Below the pieces are notes generated by a model. That model saw only the letters and a list, made by a program, of their open reading frames with translations, had not been told where the DNA came from and did no database searches. Source: Oleispirillum sp963668495 (GTDB lineage: Bacteria > Pseudomonadota > Alphaproteobacteria > Rhodospirillales > Rhodospirillaceae). Taken from it: a stretch of 64,000 bases of DNA. Location: positions 1,426,001 through 1,490,000 of the forward strand of contig OY764545.1 in the NCBI GenBank assembly GCA_963668495.1, in the 5' to 3' direction. This document shows positions 61,582 to 64,000 of the stretch, piece by piece. The translations under genes and the position numbers were made by a program. The number at the start of each line of letters is the position of its first letter. The first letter of the stretch is position 1.

Positions 61582-61676
61582 GAGAGGCCTGCCTGAGAGT
61601 GGGGGTAAGCACTCCCGGTCAGGCTGATTGTGGCCTCTCGTAGCTCGGATTCCTTGTTGCCCTGATAATTGGCAAC
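61582..61676 (+). promoter_or_regulatory. Structured leader of the nickel/cobalt transport locus
   Basis: A three-tier hairpin lies in front of the NikK-like gene: GAGAGGCC (61582-61589) with GGCCTCTC (61632-61639), then GCCTGA (61591-61596) with TCAGGC (61619-61624), then GAGTG (61597-61601) with CACTC (61610-61614) and the loop GGGGTAAG. A second hairpin, GTTGCC (61656-61661) with GGCAAC (61671-61676), sits ten bases before the ribosome binding site. Nickel/cobalt riboswitch (NiCo) and cobalamin class hallmarks are not visible. Metal control of this transporter is expected, so a regulatory RNA is plausible. Confidence 0.55.
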
Positions 61677-61699
61677 GCCATGAAAAAAGGATCGTTTAG

Positions 61700-62503
61700 A
61701 TGAATGTCTTGAAGCGCGGTTTCGTTGCTGCTGTTGCAGCCGCTGCATCATTTGCTGTGGCCCCGGCCGCACAGGCTCACTTCCAGCTTGCCTATACTCC
61801 GAATGTGAATCTGGAACAATCGGCAGAAATTCCTATGCTGCTGGCTTTCTGGCACCCCATGGAAAATGGCCATGCCATGGATATGGGCGAGCCGGAAGAA
61901 TTTTTCTATATGCTGAAAGACAAGAAAGTCGATCTGAAAAAAGATCTGAAACCGGTGTCTTTCAAAGGGGCTTCCAATTCCTCTAAGGCATTTGCGACCA
62001 CTGTTAAAATCCGTCGTAATGGTGATTATATCTTTGTCGTGAATCCGGCACCGTATTACGAAAAAAGCGAAGACATCTACATTCAGCAAGTCACAAAATC
62101 CTTCGTGAACAAAGGGCAACTGCCGACAGGCTGGAATGAGCCGGTGGGCCTGCCGACAGAAATCGTTCCGCTGAACAAGCCGACCAACATTCTGGCTGGC
62201 TCTACTTTCTCTGGCGTTGTTTTGTCTGAAGGCAAACCGGTTGCAGGGGCAGAAATTGAAATTGAATATCTGGCTGCCGCACCGGATGTGAAAACCAATG
62301 CAGCAACCAAACCGGTTGTCGGCCCGATGCCGGGTGGTTCCATTGTTGCCATTACCGATGCAAACGGTGTGTTTACTTTTGGTATTCCGAAAGCAGGTCA
62401 CTGGGGCTTTGCAGCCTTGGGAAGTGGTCCGGCCAAGGAATACAAAGGCAAAGAACTAAGCCAAGATGCGGTGATCTGGGTCCAAGCCTTTGATGTAAAA
62501 TAA
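61700..62503 (+). CDS. DUF4198 periplasmic protein of a nickel/cobalt ECF transporter (NikK-like)
   Basis: A 267-residue exported protein. The signal peptide ends at AQAHFQLAYTP, the mature protein beginning with a His (ALAH/QAHF) as in DUF4198 (NikK) proteins of energy-coupling factor transporters for nickel or cobalt. Inside are HPMENGHAMDMGEPEEFFYM (a His/Met-rich metal-site-like stretch), WNEPVGLPTEIVPLNKPTNI and the DUF4198-type C-terminus with DANGVFTFGIPKAGHWGFAAL. It precedes CbiM-type and NikL-like genes, which defines the locus. Likely role: periplasmic capture of Ni2+ or Co2+. AAAAAAGG lies before the ATG. Confidence 0.85.
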   Translation: MNVLKRGFVAAVAAAASFAVAPAAQAHFQLAYTPNVNLEQSAEIPMLLAFWHPMENGHAMDMGEPEEFFYMLKDKKVDLKKDLKPVSFKGASNSSKAFATTVKIRRNGDYIFVVNPAPYYEKSEDIYIQQVTKSFVNKGQLPTGWNEPVGLPTEIVPLNKPTNILAGSTFSGVVLSEGKPVAGAEIEIEYLAAAPDVKTNAATKPVVGPMPGGSIVAITDANGVFTFGIPKAGHWGFAALGSGPAKEYKGKELSQDAVIWVQAFDVK

Positions 62504-62546
62504 ATCGTATTGGTCTTCTGACCATGCTTCTGGGGGGGAGCTGTCG

Positions 62547-62695
62547 GAAAGAGGTTGATGGAAGTCAGCTTCTTTCGGGGCAGTTCCCCGTCTTTGTCTA
62601 AGCACACTACCTGTCATATTGCGATTTAGGTTTTGTTCTTAGGCATGTGCGGTCATCGCACATACATATCGGGCGAGCCGCTGTCTCATCGCGGC
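62547..62695 (+). promoter_or_regulatory. Structured intercistronic region upstream of the CbiM/NikM gene
   Basis: The 229-bp gap holds four consecutive hairpins: GAAAGA/TCTTTC (62547-62576), GGGG/CCCC (62577-62589), ATGTGCG/CGCACAT (62645-62663) and GCCGC/GCGGC (62677-62695), the last 38 bases before the start codon. Such dense folding suggests a control element or an intercistronic processing site rather than spacer. Confidence 0.45.
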
Positions 62696-62732
62696 ATCGC
62701 ATGATCTTTTAGAATCTTTAGGGAAATTCAGG

Positions 62733-63338
62733 ATGCATATTGTTGATGGTGCCCTTTCCACAGAAGTTCTGGTGGCTGGGGGCGTGCTGACCGCAGGTGG
62801 TCTTGCCATTGGTCTGAAGCAGCTGACCGTCGAAAAAATCCCGGCGACCGGCGTTCTGAGTGCAGCATTTTTTGTCGCGTCATTGATCCATGTGTCGCTG
62901 GGGGTTTCCAGCGTTCACCTGATCATGAACGGATTGTGTGGATTGATTTTGGGGTGGGCTGCGTTTCCTGCCTTGTTCATCGCGTTGCTTTTGCAGGCGG
63001 TTTTCTTCGGTTTTGGTGGTTTGACGGTTTTGGGGGTGAATGCCCTGAATATTGCTTTGCCCGCTGTGATTATCCATTACATGTGCCGCCGCGGTTGTGC
63101 GTCAGGTAATACGGTGACTGCCGTTGGGACTGCAGTTCTGGGTGGGGCAGGCGCAATTGCCCTAACCACGTTAACGGTTGCGTTGTCCTTGGCGTTTTCC
63201 GGGGATGAATTTATTCCTGCAGCGCAACTGGTGTTTGTTGCCCACATTCCGGTGATGGTGATTGAAGGCTTGCTGTCCGGCGCGGCAGTGTATTTGTTGA
63301 AACGTGTCAAACCCGAATTGCTGACCTTGTCGGCTTGA
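62733..63338 (+). CDS. Substrate-binding membrane subunit of nickel/cobalt ECF transporter (CbiM/NikM)
   Basis: A 201-residue inner-membrane S-component with about six spans. The N-terminus is MHIVDGALS, the CbiM/NikM hallmark in which the N-terminal amine, His2 and a later His bind the metal; VSSVHLIMNGLCGLILGW (about residues 58-75) holds the second His. It should capture Ni2+ or Co2+ and hand it to the ATPase module. Members of this family split into CbiM (Co) and NikM (Ni); linkage to DUF4198 favours nickel. The CbiO/NikO and CbiQ/NikQ genes are not in the window and probably lie to the right. Confidence 0.92.
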   Translation: MHIVDGALSTEVLVAGGVLTAGGLAIGLKQLTVEKIPATGVLSAAFFVASLIHVSLGVSSVHLIMNGLCGLILGWAAFPALFIALLLQAVFFGFGGLTVLGVNALNIALPAVIIHYMCRRGCASGNTVTAVGTAVLGGAGAIALTTLTVALSLAFSGDEFIPAAQLVFVAHIPVMVIEGLLSGAAVYLLKRVKPELLTLSA

Positions 63339-63361
63339 AAGACTACTGAGGAGAGTTTTCC

Positions 63362-63976
63362 ATGAAAAAGTTGGTTATTGCTGCCGGTTTGGCTTGTGCA
63401 ATGATGGTTTCCCAGCCGGCATTGGCTCATAAAGTCCTGATGGATGTCTTCACTGAAGGCGACACGATCGCGGGCGAAGTCGGGTTCTCCAACGGTGATA
63501 TGTCCACAGATACTGTTGTTGATATTTTCGATGAAAACGGCAACAAGCTCGGGTCCACCAAAACCGACGCTGACGGTGTATTTACCTACAAACCGACGGC
63601 GAAAGTGAACCTTATCTTCCGTGCAAATCTTGGCGCGGGGCATATTGCGGAAACCACCATGGACGCGGCAGATTTGCCGACGACACTGGGCAGTGCCGAG
63701 GCCGCCCCGGCAAATAATGCGGCTGCTGTTAACGCCAGTGTGGCTGCCGATGCTCCCGCTGCGACCTCTGCTATGGGGGATGTGGACGCAACGGCACTGC
63801 GCAAAATTATTGCCAGTGAAGTCAGCCACGGCATCAAACCGCTGCGCAAAGAAATCATCGCCATGCGTGAGCAAAAAGAGCTGCATTCCATTCTGGGCGG
63901 TATTGGCTATATTGTCGGCATCTTTGGTTTGGGCTTCTTTGTCATGGCCCGTCGCAAACAAGGCCCTGCTGCATAA
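63362..63976 (+). CDS. NikL-like exported protein of nickel/cobalt ECF transporter
   Basis: A 204-residue protein with signal peptide MKKLVIAAGLACAMMVSQPALA followed by HKVLMDVFTEGDTI, giving a mature N-terminus of His as in NikL/CbiN-type accessory proteins. The middle (residues about 40-105) looks like a beta-sandwich with DENGNKLGSTKTDADGVFTY; an Ala-rich linker (about 115-140) follows, then a helix and one C-terminal membrane span (LGGIGYIVGIFGLGFFVMARRK). This layout fits the NikL subunit of NikKLMQO transporters. It starts 24 bp after the CbiM/NikM gene with GGAG upstream. Confidence 0.78.
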   Translation: MKKLVIAAGLACAMMVSQPALAHKVLMDVFTEGDTIAGEVGFSNGDMSTDTVVDIFDENGNKLGSTKTDADGVFTYKPTAKVNLIFRANLGAGHIAETTMDAADLPTTLGSAEAAPANNAAAVNASVAADAPAATSAMGDVDATALRKIIASEVSHGIKPLRKEIIAMREQKELHSILGGIGYIVGIFGLGFFVMARRKQGPAA

Positions 63977-64000
63977 GGTCAGAACATTTGGCACATCAAG

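Noticed and set aside
61582..61676. Cobalamin riboswitch ahead of the nickel/cobalt genes
   Set aside because: The B12 box GCCACTG and the other conserved segments are absent.

Overview
This 64 kb window is a stretch of chromosome from an alphaproteobacterium. The evidence is the gene order ribF-ileS-lspA-DUF3035 lipoprotein-M16 peptidases, the block aroA/cmk/rpsA/ihfB/lapA/pyrF/trpFBA/accD/folC, the trxA-addA-addB-murU-amgK-tsaE neighbourhood, a FYDLN-acid (TIGR02300) protein and a class I lysyl-tRNA synthetase. A biotin-dependent, apparently sodium-coupled decarboxylase suggests a marine member of the Rhodospirillales or a relative, but that placement is an inference. I see no insertion sequence, prophage, integrase or CRISPR array. 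Nearly all of the DNA is ordinary chromosomal coding sequence.

Layout. 1-10.3 kb (minus strand): the 5' part of mutL, pgi, a pair of M16 peptidases, a DUF3035 lipoprotein, lspA, ileS and ribF. 10.3-11.3 kb: a 988-bp region with no convincing gene. 11.3-15.4 kb (plus): a four-gene operon for a membrane acyl-CoA decarboxylase (carboxyltransferase, biotin carrier, OadB-type membrane subunit, OadG-like subunit) with very strong codon bias and a hairpin in every intergenic gap. 15.4-22.4 kb: a coiled-coil protein, a DinG-type helicase, class I lysS, a class IV aminotransferase and a 66-residue protein. 22.6-24.7 kb: pyrD and a HAD-IIA phosphatase. 24.7-35.2 kb: a ferredoxin-NADP reductase facing a long plus-strand operon, tsaE-amgK-murU-addB-addA, followed by trxA. 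35.3-47.6 kb: a methyltransferase, then the minus-strand housekeeping block from aroA through folC.

47.9-64 kb is the accessory part. It holds a FYDLN-acid protein, tRNA-Ala(GGC), a class III cyclase fused to a hemerythrin domain, a divergent hybrid histidine kinase with an HD-GYP response regulator, and an arginase-fold protein with an altered metal site. Next come an orphan MetQ-like binding protein behind a long structured leader, a YgeA-type racemase with a LysE exporter facing a MocR regulator, TrkH, and the start of a nickel/cobalt ECF transporter locus (DUF4198/NikK, CbiM/NikM, NikL-like) that runs off the right edge.

The most interesting signals are the multi-hairpin leaders of metQ and of the NikK-like gene, which match no riboswitch class I can recall; the cyclase-hemerythrin fusion beside a c-di-GMP phosphodiesterase response regulator; the highly expressed decarboxylase operon; and the arginase homologue with His-to-Cys and lost-His changes in its active site. 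All assignments come from reading motifs by eye. No database search was run.
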